This document shows positions 1 through 9,212 of a stretch of DNA of 64,000 bases, piece after piece. The translations under genes and the position numbers were made by a program. Position 1 is the first letter of the stretch. Each line of letters begins with the position of its first letter. The notes below the pieces were generated by a model. It was not told where the DNA came from and ran no database searches. It saw nothing but the letters and a program-made list of their open reading frames with translations. The stretch comes from Pseudoalteromonas sp. P1-9 (GTDB lineage Bacteria > Pseudomonadota > Gammaproteobacteria > Enterobacterales > Alteromonadaceae): NCBI RefSeq assembly GCF_001399975.1, contig NZ_LKBD01000006.1:124001-188000 (forward strand). The letters run 5' to 3'.

Positions 1-387
1 AATAATTAAAACAACGCGTTTGCCTTGATGATTTAATGCTAGTAGTTGGTCTTGAATTTTTTGGCTAAGTGATTGCTGATCTAAATCGCTGCTAATATCA
101 ATTTGTAATTCGTTAGCAATTGCATAGCGCAGCTCATCAGGACTTAAATACGAATTGGCGATATACGCTACTATGGTTGAGTCATCAAAGCTGTTGAGCA
201 GCTTTCGACATAACAATGTTTTTCCGGTACCTACTTCACCCGTTACTTTTATAAAGCCCTCACCCATATTGAGCGCGGTAATCAGTACATCCATGGCTTC
301 ATTATGAGGTGCTAACGCGCAATAAAACTGCGTATTAGGCGTTAGCGAAAACGGTAACTCGGTCAAACCGAAATGCGATAAATACAT
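1..387 (-). CDS. mshM: MSHA pilus biogenesis ATPase MshM, 5' part only
   Basis: The first 129 codons of an ExeA/MshM-type AAA ATPase run off the left edge of the window. It begins MYLSHFGLTELPFSL, the usual opening of this family, and has a Walker A motif GEVGTGKT at about residues 50-57. Its ATG shares one base with the mshL stop (TAATG), so the two are translationally coupled. The family works at the inner membrane, where it is thought to energise or organise the secretin and peptidoglycan passage of the MSHA type IV pilus. Position directly after mshL matches the Vibrio msh order. Walker B and later motifs lie outside the window. Confidence 0.9.
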   Translation of the reverse strand, partial: MYLSHFGLTELPFSLTPNTQFYCALAPHNEAMDVLITALNMGEGFIKVTGEVGTGKTLLCRKLLNSFDDSTIVAYIANSYLSPDELRYAIANELQIDISSDLDQQSLSQKIQDQLLALNHQGKRVVLII

Positions 388-2060
388 TACTTACCGTACC
401 AAGAATTCAACAATTTAAGGCTACGTTGCTGCTGTTGTTGCCAAGTATCTGCCATCACCACGGTTGGGCGAATAAGAATGACAAGCTCTTTTTTGTTTTG
501 CACACGACGCACGCTTTTGAATAGATTTCCTAAAATCGGCATATCGCCTAAAACTGGCGTTTTCGATTCTTGATCTGTGGTTAAAGTTTGCATTAAGCCA
601 CCAATAATCACTATTTCGCCACTGCCTGCACGGATCACAGTATCGGATTCACGAATGTTACTTTGCGCTAGCGGCAAAACGTAGTCTTGGTCGTTTAGTG
701 TCACGACTTTGTTTTGTTCTTCGGTTTCGGTAACCGATGGGTGAACATGTAAAATAACTGAGCCAAACTCATCAATTTGTGGTGTTACATCAAGCGCAAT
801 ACCTGAGAAAAACGGCGTTAGTTCAATTTCTGGTGACGTGGTTGTCGCATTGCCCGTTACCGTAGTGCTCGATACTTCCGTAACAAAATACTCGTCTTCA
901 CCTACTTTAATCACCGCTTTTTGATTATTCGTTGCAGTTACACGTGGGTTAGAGAGCATTTGCACATCACCCTGTGTCTCAAGCAAGTTAATCACACCGC
1001 TGAAATCAGCATTTTTAAAGACTAAGTTAGTCACACCACCTAATTGAGATGAAATAGTATTGCCAACTTGCGCTGCAGCAGTGGTTGAGAAAGTTAGATC
1101 AGTCGCGCCAATATGGCCTAACACTTCGGACCAATTAACCCCTTGCTGATATTCATCGTTTAAGGTTACTTCAATAATTTTAGCTTCAAGCACAACTTGG
1201 CGCTGCAAACTGTCTTCACTGGCTTTTAAAAACTCTTTTAGCGCGGCAATTTCACTTGGTAACGCATTAACTGTTACTAAGCTTGCTTGCGGACTAACAA
1301 TAACAAAACGGCCACTGCCCTTACCAATTAAGGACTCCATCGCCAATTGCAAATCTTTCCAAAAATCAGTTTCACTGCTGGTTTGAATGCTAGCACCATT
1401 AATTTGCATATTAGAGCCACCACCAAAGGTATTGTTACCACCCATATTTTGGTTATTGCTCGAATTATTGTTGCCAGAATTCCCATTACCGCCTGAGCCA
1501 CCTTGATCAAACTGGCTCACGCCACCAGCAACAACGCTTACCGTAGATAAGCCGCTACGCTTCATCATTAAATAGTTTACCGGGATCGACTCAGTACGCA
1601 TTTTCGCTGGTAATACTTGCACCACTTTGCCTTCGCGAAATACATCAATACCGTATAAACGCGATACAATTTTTGTCACTTCATCCATAGTGACGTCTTT
1701 TAAAGTGAGTGAAATTTCACCTTCCACCTCTGGGTGAAAAGCAACACTATACGGCGTATCGGCAACCAATCCCGCGAAGAATTCATTAATAGACACTTTA
1801 TTGGCATTTACATCAAAGCGTGTCATTTCAAACTCTTTCGGTAACGAAACGCTGGTTCCTACAGAGGCTAGTAGCTCTTCTTCAAAACCTTCAGGTGCTT
1901 GTTCGGTAGGTAACTGCTCGTTTGCAGTATTTTGTGGTTTCGCATTGAGTTCTTGTTGAATATGCGGCTTTAATGTTGGCTCTGACGTAAGCTCACAACC
2001 AGACACCATTAACGCTGAAACTGCCAGCCAACTTTTTAGAATATTATTTTTTAATTTCAT
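387..2060 (-). CDS. mshL: MSHA pilus secretin MshL (outer-membrane lipoprotein)
   Basis: This 557-residue secretin forms the outer-membrane channel for the MSHA pilus. A lipoprotein signal with lipobox LMVSGC gives lipidated Cys22. An STN/N0-like domain lies at about residues 80-150. A Gly/Asn/Ser-rich low-complexity linker follows at about 180-220. The C-terminal secretin core (about 290-540) carries the family-typical stretch VIIGGLM and a closing LVILIRPTVV segment. Length and domain order fit MshL/PilQ-type secretins. It sits between mshK and mshM in the usual order. The linker is unusually rich in Asn and Gly and may vary in length between strains. Confidence 0.93.
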   Translation of the reverse strand: MKLKNNILKSWLAVSALMVSGCELTSEPTLKPHIQQELNAKPQNTANEQLPTEQAPEGFEEELLASVGTSVSLPKEFEMTRFDVNANKVSINEFFAGLVADTPYSVAFHPEVEGEISLTLKDVTMDEVTKIVSRLYGIDVFREGKVVQVLPAKMRTESIPVNYLMMKRSGLSTVSVVAGGVSQFDQGGSGGNGNSGNNNSSNNQNMGGNNTFGGGSNMQINGASIQTSSETDFWKDLQLAMESLIGKGSGRFVIVSPQASLVTVNALPSEIAALKEFLKASEDSLQRQVVLEAKIIEVTLNDEYQQGVNWSEVLGHIGATDLTFSTTAAAQVGNTISSQLGGVTNLVFKNADFSGVINLLETQGDVQMLSNPRVTATNNQKAVIKVGEDEYFVTEVSSTTVTGNATTTSPEIELTPFFSGIALDVTPQIDEFGSVILHVHPSVTETEEQNKVVTLNDQDYVLPLAQSNIRESDTVIRAGSGEIVIIGGLMQTLTTDQESKTPVLGDMPILGNLFKSVRRVQNKKELVILIRPTVVMADTWQQQQQRSLKLLNSWYGK

Positions 2061-2376
2061 GCTGATAAAGTCTCAATACCTTGTTAGTTTGACCTTGCTC
2101 TAGTGTCACCGAGTCCGGTGTTATTTTTATCACTTTATAGCCTTGAACTTGGTCGCCAATTCTTACCATTTGCCCAGCAACAACCGCTAGGTTGCCTGAA
2201 TCTTTTACAAACACCGATTGCAGCACCAGTGCATTATCTGCTTGTGTACTGTTAGCAACCACACTGCTCGCTTCGTGTGTTTTTGGTCGTGTTGGATCTT
2301 GCAGGCTTTTTGCCGACAGCGAAAAGCCACAACACATGCAGATTAAAATAAGGTTATAACGCAATAAATTTATCAT
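2044..2376 (-). CDS. mshK: MSHA pilus biogenesis protein MshK
   Basis: This small protein (110 residues from the ATG at 2376; a GTG two codons earlier is possible) has a signal peptide ending near SLSA and a PilP/GspC-like short periplasmic domain. It includes the segment DPTRP, common near the start of MshK. PilP-type proteins link the inner-membrane alignment complex to the secretin. It overlaps the end of mshJ and the start of mshL, so the genes form one tightly packed operon. Identification rests on position and the DPTRP/signal-peptide pattern, as the family is poorly conserved. Confidence 0.8.
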   Translation of the reverse strand: MINLLRYNLILICMCCGFSLSAKSLQDPTRPKTHEASSVVANSTQADNALVLQSVFVKDSGNLAVVAGQMVRIGDQVQGYKVIKITPDSVTLEQGQTNKVLRLYQHEIKK

Positions 2377-3046
2377 TAGCACTTACAGTAGCAATGGTTA
2401 ATGTCAATTTACCTGTTGGGTACTCGTCCACTTGGTAATCAAATTCTTGAATAAATAGCTTTTCTTCAATCTTCTTAATTTGTTTTAAATAACTTAATAG
2501 CGCGAAATATTCACCCTCTAGCTCTATCAACATAGTGTGTTGATAGAACGCGACTTCTCGCGGTGCTAGAGGTTCTTCCCCCTGAGGGTCTTGTGCCGTA
2601 GCAGGAGTGCTTGAAGTGACATAAATTGCTTCTACTGGGTTTATTTTAAAACGCGAAAGTTGAATATTTTTATGCTTACGTAGAATTTTTTGCAATACCA
2701 ATGCCATATCTTCAGGCGATATATAAGTAAGACTAAAATCAGCCAATTGTTGGTTAATTTGTTGCAATTCACTTTCAAGAGATTGCTCTTGCTGCAATAA
2801 CTCTTGTACATAATTTTTACTCAGCGCATCTTTCAGCACTGCTAATTGGCGCTCGCTGTTTTGCTGTTGATTGGTCAAATTAGTAATTCGCTGCTGATTA
2901 TTTGAATAAGCAGTTTGCAGCGGCGAAATGACAAACCAAATGGTTAAGTAACCAATCAAAAACAAGCCAACTAAAAGTACTAGTAACTTTTCACGTTGCT
3001 CTAGCGTGCTGAGTTTTTCTGACCACTGCTGCCAAGTATCATTCAT
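2354..3046 (-). CDS. mshJ: MSHA pilus biogenesis protein MshJ (PilO/GspM-like)
   Basis: The product has 230 residues. It has a short cytoplasmic N-terminus with EQREKLL, one membrane helix at about residues 22-43, a periplasmic coiled coil rich in Gln (about 48-100) and a ferredoxin-like C-terminal domain. This is the PilO/GspM architecture, in which the protein pairs with the PilN-like partner in the inner-membrane alignment complex. A good ribosome site, AAGGAG eight bases upstream, supports the start. It abuts the PilN-like mshI2 gene. Confidence 0.85.
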   Translation of the reverse strand: MNDTWQQWSEKLSTLEQREKLLVLLVGLFLIGYLTIWFVISPLQTAYSNNQQRITNLTNQQQNSERQLAVLKDALSKNYVQELLQQEQSLESELQQINQQLADFSLTYISPEDMALVLQKILRKHKNIQLSRFKINPVEAIYVTSSTPATAQDPQGEEPLAPREVAFYQHTMLIELEGEYFALLSYLKQIKKIEEKLFIQEFDYQVDEYPTGKLTLTIATVSANDKFIAL

Positions 3047-3642
3047 TATTGTACTCCTTGGCCGTTATATTGGGTGGCAATTTGAAACTCAACACCGGTT
3101 TCTTGCTTATCAAATTCAAGTAACGAGAAGGTTTTTGCCTCAAAATATTCTGAGCGCTTCAGGCCATTTAGCCATTCAGGAATAGCCGAGCCATGCGTAG
3201 CCTCGCCAACTAATTGAATATCGTTACCAACAAAATGGAACGATTTAAGCCATATTTCGTTGTGCGTATTACTGGCTAAATCAACCATCACTTGTGCGTA
3301 GTCAAATTCAGCTTGCTTTGATTTCGCTTGCATAAATTGTAGTAACTTTTGCATTTCAAGCATGTCGTGTTTTTTCTTATCAATGCGGCGTAATACTGGC
3401 GATTTATCTTGTTTTCGTTCTAATTCACGTTGCACTTGAGTAAGCTCAGCTTTAGTGCGGTCTAATTTGCTTTGTAGCGATAATAGCTGTTGTTTCGATG
3501 TATGTTCAAAGCGCGCGAATAATATACTAACAAGCACCAGCACAATAATTAGAGCCCCCCAGCACATCACAATATTATTAAGCGTAAAAAACTCACGCTT
3601 CGGTTTTAGCTCATCTAAGTATAAGTTAATGCGAGTCTTCAT
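3046..3642 (-). CDS. mshI2: PilN-like MSHA biogenesis protein (MshI2)
   Basis: This PilN-type protein (198 residues) starts MKTRINLYLDELKPKRE, which closely matches the short cytoplasmic PilM-binding peptide INL(Y/L) of PilN. A membrane helix at about residues 22-44 and a periplasmic coiled coil follow. The ATG at 3642, with AGGTG just upstream, is preferred over a start 12 codons earlier because it places the INLYL motif at the N-terminus. It overlaps the end of mshI by 17 bases. In this operon the PilM and PilN functions are encoded separately, as mshI and mshI2. Confidence 0.82.
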   Translation of the reverse strand: MKTRINLYLDELKPKREFFTLNNIVMCWGALIIVLVLVSILFARFEHTSKQQLLSLQSKLDRTKAELTQVQRELERKQDKSPVLRRIDKKKHDMLEMQKLLQFMQAKSKQAEFDYAQVMVDLASNTHNEIWLKSFHFVGNDIQLVGEATHGSAIPEWLNGLKRSEYFEAKTFSLLEFDKQETGVEFQIATQYNGQGVQ

Positions 3643-4567
3643 TGTCACCTCGCAAGTCCTGTGATAACGCCGCCGCAATCGCTAGCTGCACTTCAGTATT
3701 TTGCTGTAAACAGAGCGCTAGGCGTGGCTCAAACGCAAGTACTTTTGCTGGAAAAAACTGACTCAACTCTTGCGCTATGCCGTTAATTTCAAAATTTGGA
3801 ATTGCCAACTGCAAACTTTTAATTGGAGGTTGTTTTAGCTGACTCTCAAAGTAATCGAGTGAGCGCTGTAACTCCAACCCTAACGCATCAAGTAACCCGA
3901 GTTTCAATTGATTTAATGGTTGCTCAGCCAATGGAATTAAGCCGCGCAGCTTACGCGATAACAATAGCTCGCCATCACGAATAATATGAATACTTGGCTC
4001 GTTGCCAAATTGCTGCGAAACCAACATATGCGCTGCATTATCTTGCGTTACTAAGTCGCAAAACATCATTTCTGGGGTGGTAATAGTGTGTAGGTCAACA
4101 TCGCTATCATTAATTAACTTGAGCATGGGCATTAACAAGGTGCGGCTTGTTACCACCACATTAATTTTGTTTTGCCCACCTTGTTTTAACGATGCATCGT
4201 AATAATCGGCGATAATATCGGAAGGCTCTAAACTAACTAGCTCTTTAATCGTCCAAGGTAACGATGTCACGATATCTTGTTCTGGTAAGTTGGGCTTTTC
4301 AATTTGCACCCACTGGTATGCACTTTCAGGCATAACTAAACACACTTGCGCACCAGTGGGGAGTTTTTCCAATACTCGGTTAAATGCCGGAAGTTTTTCT
4401 GTTTCACTTTGAAACGCCTCAACCACTGTATGCTTAATTTCGAAACTATCTGAAACGCGATGCAGAATAACAGATACAACTTTATCGCTCGCAATATAGA
4501 TGCCAGCTAACAGTGAGCCATTATTATTCTTGTTAAACCATGGAATTCGAGCCAATAAATTCTTCAT
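3626..4567 (-). CDS. mshI: MSHA biogenesis protein MshI (PilM-like)
   Basis: This 313-residue cytoplasmic protein has the actin-like PilM fold pattern: it starts MKNLLARIPWF, then GIYIASDKVVSV, an analogue of the nucleotide-binding phosphate-1 loop. It lacks a membrane helix. PilM-type proteins bind the INL peptide of PilN at the cytoplasmic face. It is the first gene of the msh block visible here and faces away from the divergent PLP-enzyme gene, with 88 bp between the two starts. No clear ribosome site precedes the ATG. Confidence 0.83.
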   Translation of the reverse strand: MKNLLARIPWFNKNNNGSLLAGIYIASDKVVSVILHRVSDSFEIKHTVVEAFQSETEKLPAFNRVLEKLPTGAQVCLVMPESAYQWVQIEKPNLPEQDIVTSLPWTIKELVSLEPSDIIADYYDASLKQGGQNKINVVVTSRTLLMPMLKLINDSDVDLHTITTPEMMFCDLVTQDNAAHMLVSQQFGNEPSIHIIRDGELLLSRKLRGLIPLAEQPLNQLKLGLLDALGLELQRSLDYFESQLKQPPIKSLQLAIPNFEINGIAQELSQFFPAKVLAFEPRLALCLQQNTEVQLAIAAALSQDLRGDNEDSH

Positions 4568-4655
4568 ATTTGTTATTATTTAATATGTTATCTATCAAAC
4601 GCGCTATTGCTCTTAGTTTAGCAAGCAAACAAACCTAAGCAAGGAGTTTCGTGCA
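4568..4655. promoter_or_regulatory. Divergent promoter region between mshI and PLP-enzyme gene
   Basis: This AT-rich 88-bp gap separates two outward-facing starts, so it must hold promoters for both unless mshI is read from elsewhere. AAGGAG at 4641-4646 is the ribosome site that selects the unusual TTG start at 4656. I could not pick a convincing -35/-10 pair. Confidence 0.4.
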
Positions 4656-5561
4656 TTGAGCATTGATTTCCAACTAAATATTGATCAAACACCGGTGCAA
4701 AAAATCACGCATCCCTTATTGGCAGAAAATAACATCTCTTTATTTGTTAAGCGCGACGATCTCACTCACCCACTCATTAGCGGCAATAAATGGCGTAAAT
4801 TGAAATACAACCTTCACTATGCGCACCAAAACAAAATTAAAAATTTACTGAGTTTCTCAGGGGCTTTTTCAAACCACCTATATGCGTTAGCGGGCGCGTC
4901 GCGCTTATTTGGGTTTAACACAGAAGTAATTGTACGCGGGCCAGAACTTGATGCTAGCAACCCCTGTTTAAAATTTGCTAACGCTTGTGGCGTAAAACTA
5001 ACACCTGTTAATCGAATTACTTACCGCAAACGCTATGAACAAGACTATTTATCTGAATTACAAACACAACGTCCACACAGCCTAATCATTCCAGAAGGCG
5101 GCAGCAACCAACTCGCAATGAAAGGCGTTATAGAACTCGCACAAAGCTTGCCAACCACAGATCAAGTTTGGTGTGCTGTGGGTAGTGGCGGCACCTTAGC
5201 AGGATTAATTGAAGGTCTACCCAACAGCACTCAAATTTATGGTGTTGCTGTATTAAAACAAGCAAATCATTTAAACGATGAAATCCAAAAGCTTAGTCTT
5301 AAAGCTAAACAACAAGATAATTGGCATTTATTCACCGAATATCACTATGGCGGCTACGGTAAATTTACAGATGAATTGTGGCAGTTTTGCCAAAGCATGC
5401 GTGCGCAGTTGCCACTTGAGCCCATTTACACCGGAAAATTACTCTTCACAATTTTCAGCCAAATAACGCAAGGTATTATAAAACCAAACACTCGCATCAT
5501 GGCAATTCACACCGGTGGCTTACAAGGATTAACAGGACTGAAATACCGAAAGCTAATTTAA
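4656..5561 (+). CDS. PLP-dependent ACC deaminase / D-cysteine desulfhydrase family protein
   Basis: This 301-residue fold-type II PLP enzyme has the family signature for the cofactor lysine, SGNKWRKLKYNL (about residues 42-53), preceded by VKRDDLTHP. Phosphate-binding Gly-rich stretches follow (PEGGSN and GSGGTLAG). Members deaminate 1-aminocyclopropane-1-carboxylate or desulfurate D-cysteine; substrate cannot be decided from sequence here, and a D-amino-acid role is more usual in marine Gammaproteobacteria. It starts with TTG, supported by AAGGAG nine bases upstream. It is a lone plus-strand gene lying between the mshH-like gene and mshI. Confidence 0.85.
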   Translation: MSIDFQLNIDQTPVQKITHPLLAENNISLFVKRDDLTHPLISGNKWRKLKYNLHYAHQNKIKNLLSFSGAFSNHLYALAGASRLFGFNTEVIVRGPELDASNPCLKFANACGVKLTPVNRITYRKRYEQDYLSELQTQRPHSLIIPEGGSNQLAMKGVIELAQSLPTTDQVWCAVGSGGTLAGLIEGLPNSTQIYGVAVLKQANHLNDEIQKLSLKAKQQDNWHLFTEYHYGGYGKFTDELWQFCQSMRAQLPLEPIYTGKLLFTIFSQITQGIIKPNTRIMAIHTGGLQGLTGLKYRKLI

Positions 5562-5584
5562 CAACCTCAATTAGGAAGTTTAGT

Positions 5585-6910
5585 TTAATCCCAGCTTAAT
5601 CCCAGCGCAATATTGCTTTCGCCTTGCTGAAAGTAGCGCCCACTAGCGCCGGAAAAGTGATGTTCTGCAAGCAAGTTAAGTTGGTATTTATTTGCCACGC
5701 CATTTGCGTATAACTGCAGTTGATGTTGATTAGCAAAATGCGCAACAGCAGTCAGTAACTTCTCTTGTTGCTCATGAGGCAGCTGAAAGCAATCGCTATC
5801 TAAACTTATTCCTGTTAAATAGTTAACGCCTTTTTGCACCGCTAATAATGCGCCATGACAACGCTCAAGCAAAATAGCAATATTATGCTTTTTAACAAAT
5901 TTAAGTTGTGCTGAGATTTTCTCAAATTCGTTCACAAACACGCTTTCTGGTAAAGAAAAACGGATCACTTGCGTAAACCCCGCTTGCTCAACAAGTTCCG
6001 CTAGCTCATTTACTGCTGTATTACTTTGCCAGGTAGAGAGATCTAAACACAAAGAGACAGGTTCGCTCCCAGGGTCTTGTGCAAGTGTTTTAATAAGCTG
6101 CTGCATTAAATGCAAATCGAGCGAAATTAACTTATCTGGCTCAATACAGCCTAATAAACACTGTTTTGCATCACACAATCCGATTTTTTGATGGCGAATG
6201 GTGATACCAACTTGATGAAATAACAAAGCTTCACCATGCACGCTAAACACCGGCTCAAAAACCAATAAAAACTGATTATTTAACAAATCACTCAGCATAT
6301 CTGGCAGAGAATATTGCAACAGCGCAAGATTAGTTTGATTGAGCTTTAAGGTGTGGCAAGGGTCGTGCTGTTTTGTTTTCGCGATAGCTAATGCAAGCTC
6401 GGCAAGTTGATATACATTCAACTGCTGACACGGCTCGCGATATAAACACGCGCCAAATGCAATGTCGGTATACTGCGCCATAACCTCACTAAAAAGTGTA
6501 TTAAATCGCCTTTCATCGCAAACATTTGGGCATTTAATAGTAATACTTATACGCTCGCCTTTAAGTTGCTTGCAAGATACAAAGTCACTAGCGAATGCTT
6601 TTTTTAAGCGAACAACTAGCCCTTGCAAGTTATCAATAGGCGCACCACTTACCAACACAAACACATCAAACGCATTGCTGTTTAATGCATAAACAGATGA
6701 AGCGTGACGTTTAATTGAGATTTGCGGGGGCAATTTTAATAGTGCGCCGGATGACGCGCGGTGGATAAATAACAGAAGCAAAATGGCGGCAATTGCACCG
6801 CACACAACAACAGCCGTGAGACTTTCTAACAACCAATAAGCAACAAAACACGCCCAAAGCGCACAAACAACGTAGAGTATATTGAGAATACGACTAAAGT
6901 TGTTCCACAT
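5585..6910 (-). CDS. mshH: MshH/CsrD-like membrane protein with degenerate GGDEF-EAL domains
   Basis: The product has 441 residues from the ATG at 6910, which has GGCGG upstream; an ATG nine codons earlier lacks a ribosome site. Two membrane helices lie at about residues 5-50, followed by a GGDEF-like remnant and an EAL-like domain (about 210-440). Catalytic EAL residues look lost: the DDFG position reads ERCH (in LLERCHGALLAVQ) and no ExLxR is evident. This matches CsrD (E. coli) and MshH (Vibrio), non-enzymatic proteins that steer RNase E decay of CsrB-type RNAs. The location beside the msh operon supports MshH. It is shorter than E. coli CsrD (about 646 aa), so the N-terminal HAMP-like part is reduced. 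Confidence 0.7.
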   Translation of the reverse strand: MWNNFSRILNILYVVCALWACFVAYWLLESLTAVVVCGAIAAILLLLFIHRASSGALLKLPPQISIKRHASSVYALNSNAFDVFVLVSGAPIDNLQGLVVRLKKAFASDFVSCKQLKGERISITIKCPNVCDERRFNTLFSEVMAQYTDIAFGACLYREPCQQLNVYQLAELALAIAKTKQHDPCHTLKLNQTNLALLQYSLPDMLSDLLNNQFLLVFEPVFSVHGEALLFHQVGITIRHQKIGLCDAKQCLLGCIEPDKLISLDLHLMQQLIKTLAQDPGSEPVSLCLDLSTWQSNTAVNELAELVEQAGFTQVIRFSLPESVFVNEFEKISAQLKFVKKHNIAILLERCHGALLAVQKGVNYLTGISLDSDCFQLPHEQQEKLLTAVAHFANQHQLQLYANGVANKYQLNLLAEHHFSGASGRYFQQGESNIALGLSWD

Positions 6911-6985
6911 TGCACATCCGCCATACCTGCTCACCATACATAAGTGTTAACGAGGTTAGCGAGATGCGCAAGTGAGTAGCGGCGG

Positions 6986-7795
6986 TTACTTCAGCCGTTC
7001 GCTGAGTAATTTATTAAGCTCTAGAATTTGCGCTTTTAACTCAAGTACTTCACCTTTGGTGGCTGGCTCATCTAATTCGTCAGTATTTTCTTTTACAAAG
7101 TTATCGTGCTCTTGGGTCATTACTTCAAGCACCACACCCACCATCATATTTAAGAAAATAAACGCCGTTAAAAAGATAAACGACAAATAGTAAATCCAAC
7201 TTAGCGGGTGCACCGCCATGGTTTCGTACATTACATCTGTCCAGTCTTCAAAAGTTGCCACACGGAACAGCGTCAGCATTGAAATCGATACATCGCGCCA
7301 AAGGGTTGCGTTAATTTCACTGAACATCATGCTACCAACAGCGGCATAAATGTAAAAAATTACAAACATTAACAGTGCGATGTAGCCCATGCGCGGAATC
7401 GCTTTAATCAGCGCATTCACCAGCATACGTAGCTCAGGCACCATAGAAACCAAACGCAACACACGAAAAATACGCAGTAAACGCGCAATAAACACCGTTG
7501 AACCCGCTACCGGTAACAAGCTACCAATCACAATTATGGTGTCAAAAATATTCCAACCCTTAGAGAAAAACGCTTTAGGCCCTTTTGAAGCAATAAAACG
7601 AATTGCAATTTCTACCGCGAAAAATACTGTAATACCTTTATCTAACAGCAGTAAGAGATTTTCCATCCACACAGGCAAGGCGTAAGTATGCGCACCAACA
7701 CTCAAGGCTGATACCACAATGACAAAAATAACAAAGGCTTGAAACGCTTTACTGTCGTCGATTCGTTGAAATTGGCTTTGCATGGCCGTGAACAT
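6986..7795 (-). CDS. Single-domain voltage-gated cation channel (NaChBac superfamily)
   Basis: This 269-residue protein has the full six-helix plan of bacterial voltage-gated channels. The S4 voltage sensor is visible as R105, R108, R111 and R114, every third residue in ARLLRIFRVLR. The pore loop reads TLFRVATFEDWTD (about 175-187) between S5 and S6, and a C-terminal coiled coil (about 245-268) would hold the tetramer. The filter TFEDWTD differs from the sodium-type TLESWSM by having acidic residues at 183, 184 and 187, the arrangement of the engineered calcium-selective CavAb filter TLDDWSD. Inward Na+ or Ca2+ flux across the inner membrane is expected. It is monocistronic, with AAGAGA as ribosome site. 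Confidence 0.9.
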   Translation of the reverse strand: MFTAMQSQFQRIDDSKAFQAFVIFVIVVSALSVGAHTYALPVWMENLLLLLDKGITVFFAVEIAIRFIASKGPKAFFSKGWNIFDTIIVIGSLLPVAGSTVFIARLLRIFRVLRLVSMVPELRMLVNALIKAIPRMGYIALLMFVIFYIYAAVGSMMFSEINATLWRDVSISMLTLFRVATFEDWTDVMYETMAVHPLSWIYYLSFIFLTAFIFLNMMVGVVLEVMTQEHDNFVKENTDELDEPATKGEVLELKAQILELNKLLSERLK

Positions 7796-8000
7796 ACTAA
7801 ATTTCTCTTACTGGTTAGCAAAATAAAAAACGCATTATAACCATCCATTAAGCGAAGATCTAACGGATAAATTAGCGCACTGTAACAACATGTTATGGGT
7901 TGAAAGAAGCTGTTAAAAAATTATGCTTTATACAGCTTGTTGCCCTTTATGGGTTTAATTAAAAAGTGATAAAGTGAGGTTTTTGCTATCAAGAACTCTT

Positions 8001-9212
8001 ATGCGCATTATTCACACATCTGACTGGCATCTTGGCCAGAGCTTTTTTAATCAATCTCGGCAAAAAGAGCACCATTTATTAATAAAATGGCTAGCTGAGC
8101 AAGTTAAAACGCAGCAAGTAGATGCGGTGATTATCGCAGGGGATATTTTTGATACTGGCACACCACCAAGTTATGCGCGCAGCCTCTACAGCGAGCTTAT
8201 TTTGGCAATGCAAGCAGCAAATTGTCAGTTGATTGTTACCGCAGGCAATCACGATTCAGTTGCCACCCTTAACGAGATTAAAAGCTTAGTAAAAGCGCTT
8301 AACTGCCATGTGGTATCGCAAGCAAGTGAAAATGTAGCAGAGCAACTCGTCGCAATCACTAAAGCCGAAAAAACATTAGGTTATGTTTGTGCCATTCCAT
8401 TTTTACGCAGTAAAGACATTATCACCAGCCGCGCCGACGAAAGCATAAAAGAAAAACAAGACAACCTTGCCAAAGGCATTTACGAGCACTTTGAAAACAC
8501 CTTTAAGGCCTCGCAAACATTAAAAGCAGCGCAAGATATACCAATTATTATGACGGGACATTTAACTGCAGTAGGTGCATCTAGCTCAGAGTCAGTGCGC
8601 GATATTTATATCGGCCACCTGTCAGGTATAAACGCACATCAACTGCCAAACGCAGATTACATCGCCCTTGGTCATATTCATGGCGCTCAAAAGGTTGGTA
8701 AAGAAGGTAATGTGTTTTACAGCGGCTCGCCAATCGCCCTTAGTTTTGATGAATTAAAACACGAAAAATCGGTCAACTTAGTTGAATTTGAAGGGCAAAA
8801 TGTGTCGCAAATAAGCCAACTTGAAATCCCGCGCTTTCAAGCAATGCAAACCATAAAAGGTAGCCTTGCTGAAATTAAAAACGCATTAACCGTATTTGCA
8901 GAGCAAACTGAAACAACCTGGCTGAGCATTGAAGTTACCACCGACGACTATATTAGCGACCTGCAAAATACCGTGTTAGATCTCACTAAAGACCTGCCAG
9001 TGGAAGTATTGCAACTAAAACGTGCACGTAAACATATAGCTAAACTTAGCCAACAAAAGCAAGAAAACCTGTCTGAAATAACCCCTTTAGAGGTTTTTGA
9101 GAAACGATTAGCGCTTGAAGAGTTTACGACGGACGACGATCTTGCCCGTAAAGAGCGCCTAACCCAGCACTTTACATCTTTGCTTAATATGGCAAAAGGA
9201 GCACAGTCATGA
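8001..9212 (+). CDS. sbcD: Exonuclease subunit SbcD
   Basis: This is the Mre11-type nuclease subunit of SbcCD, which cuts DNA hairpins and processes double-strand ends. The start MRIIHTSDWHLGQ carries the first phosphoesterase motif DxH; GDIFD, GNHDS and the later GH.H (LGHIHG) motifs complete the metal site. The ATG at 8001 is chosen over a GTG at 7974 because the family begins MRI(L/I)HTSDWHLG. The stop overlaps the sbcC start (ATGA), a coupled two-gene operon. Length from the chosen ATG is 403 residues, usual for the family. Confidence 0.95.
   Translation: MRIIHTSDWHLGQSFFNQSRQKEHHLLIKWLAEQVKTQQVDAVIIAGDIFDTGTPPSYARSLYSELILAMQAANCQLIVTAGNHDSVATLNEIKSLVKALNCHVVSQASENVAEQLVAITKAEKTLGYVCAIPFLRSKDIITSRADESIKEKQDNLAKGIYEHFENTFKASQTLKAAQDIPIIMTGHLTAVGASSSESVRDIYIGHLSGINAHQLPNADYIALGHIHGAQKVGKEGNVFYSGSPIALSFDELKHEKSVNLVEFEGQNVSQISQLEIPRFQAMQTIKGSLAEIKNALTVFAEQTETTWLSIEVTTDDYISDLQNTVLDLTKDLPVEVLQLKRARKHIAKLSQQKQENLSEITPLEVFEKRLALEEFTTDDDLARKERLTQHFTSLLNMAKGAQS

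Noticed and set aside
3642..3678. Earlier start for the PilN-like protein
   Set aside because: It would place twelve non-family residues before the INLYL peptide; a better ribosome site precedes 3642.
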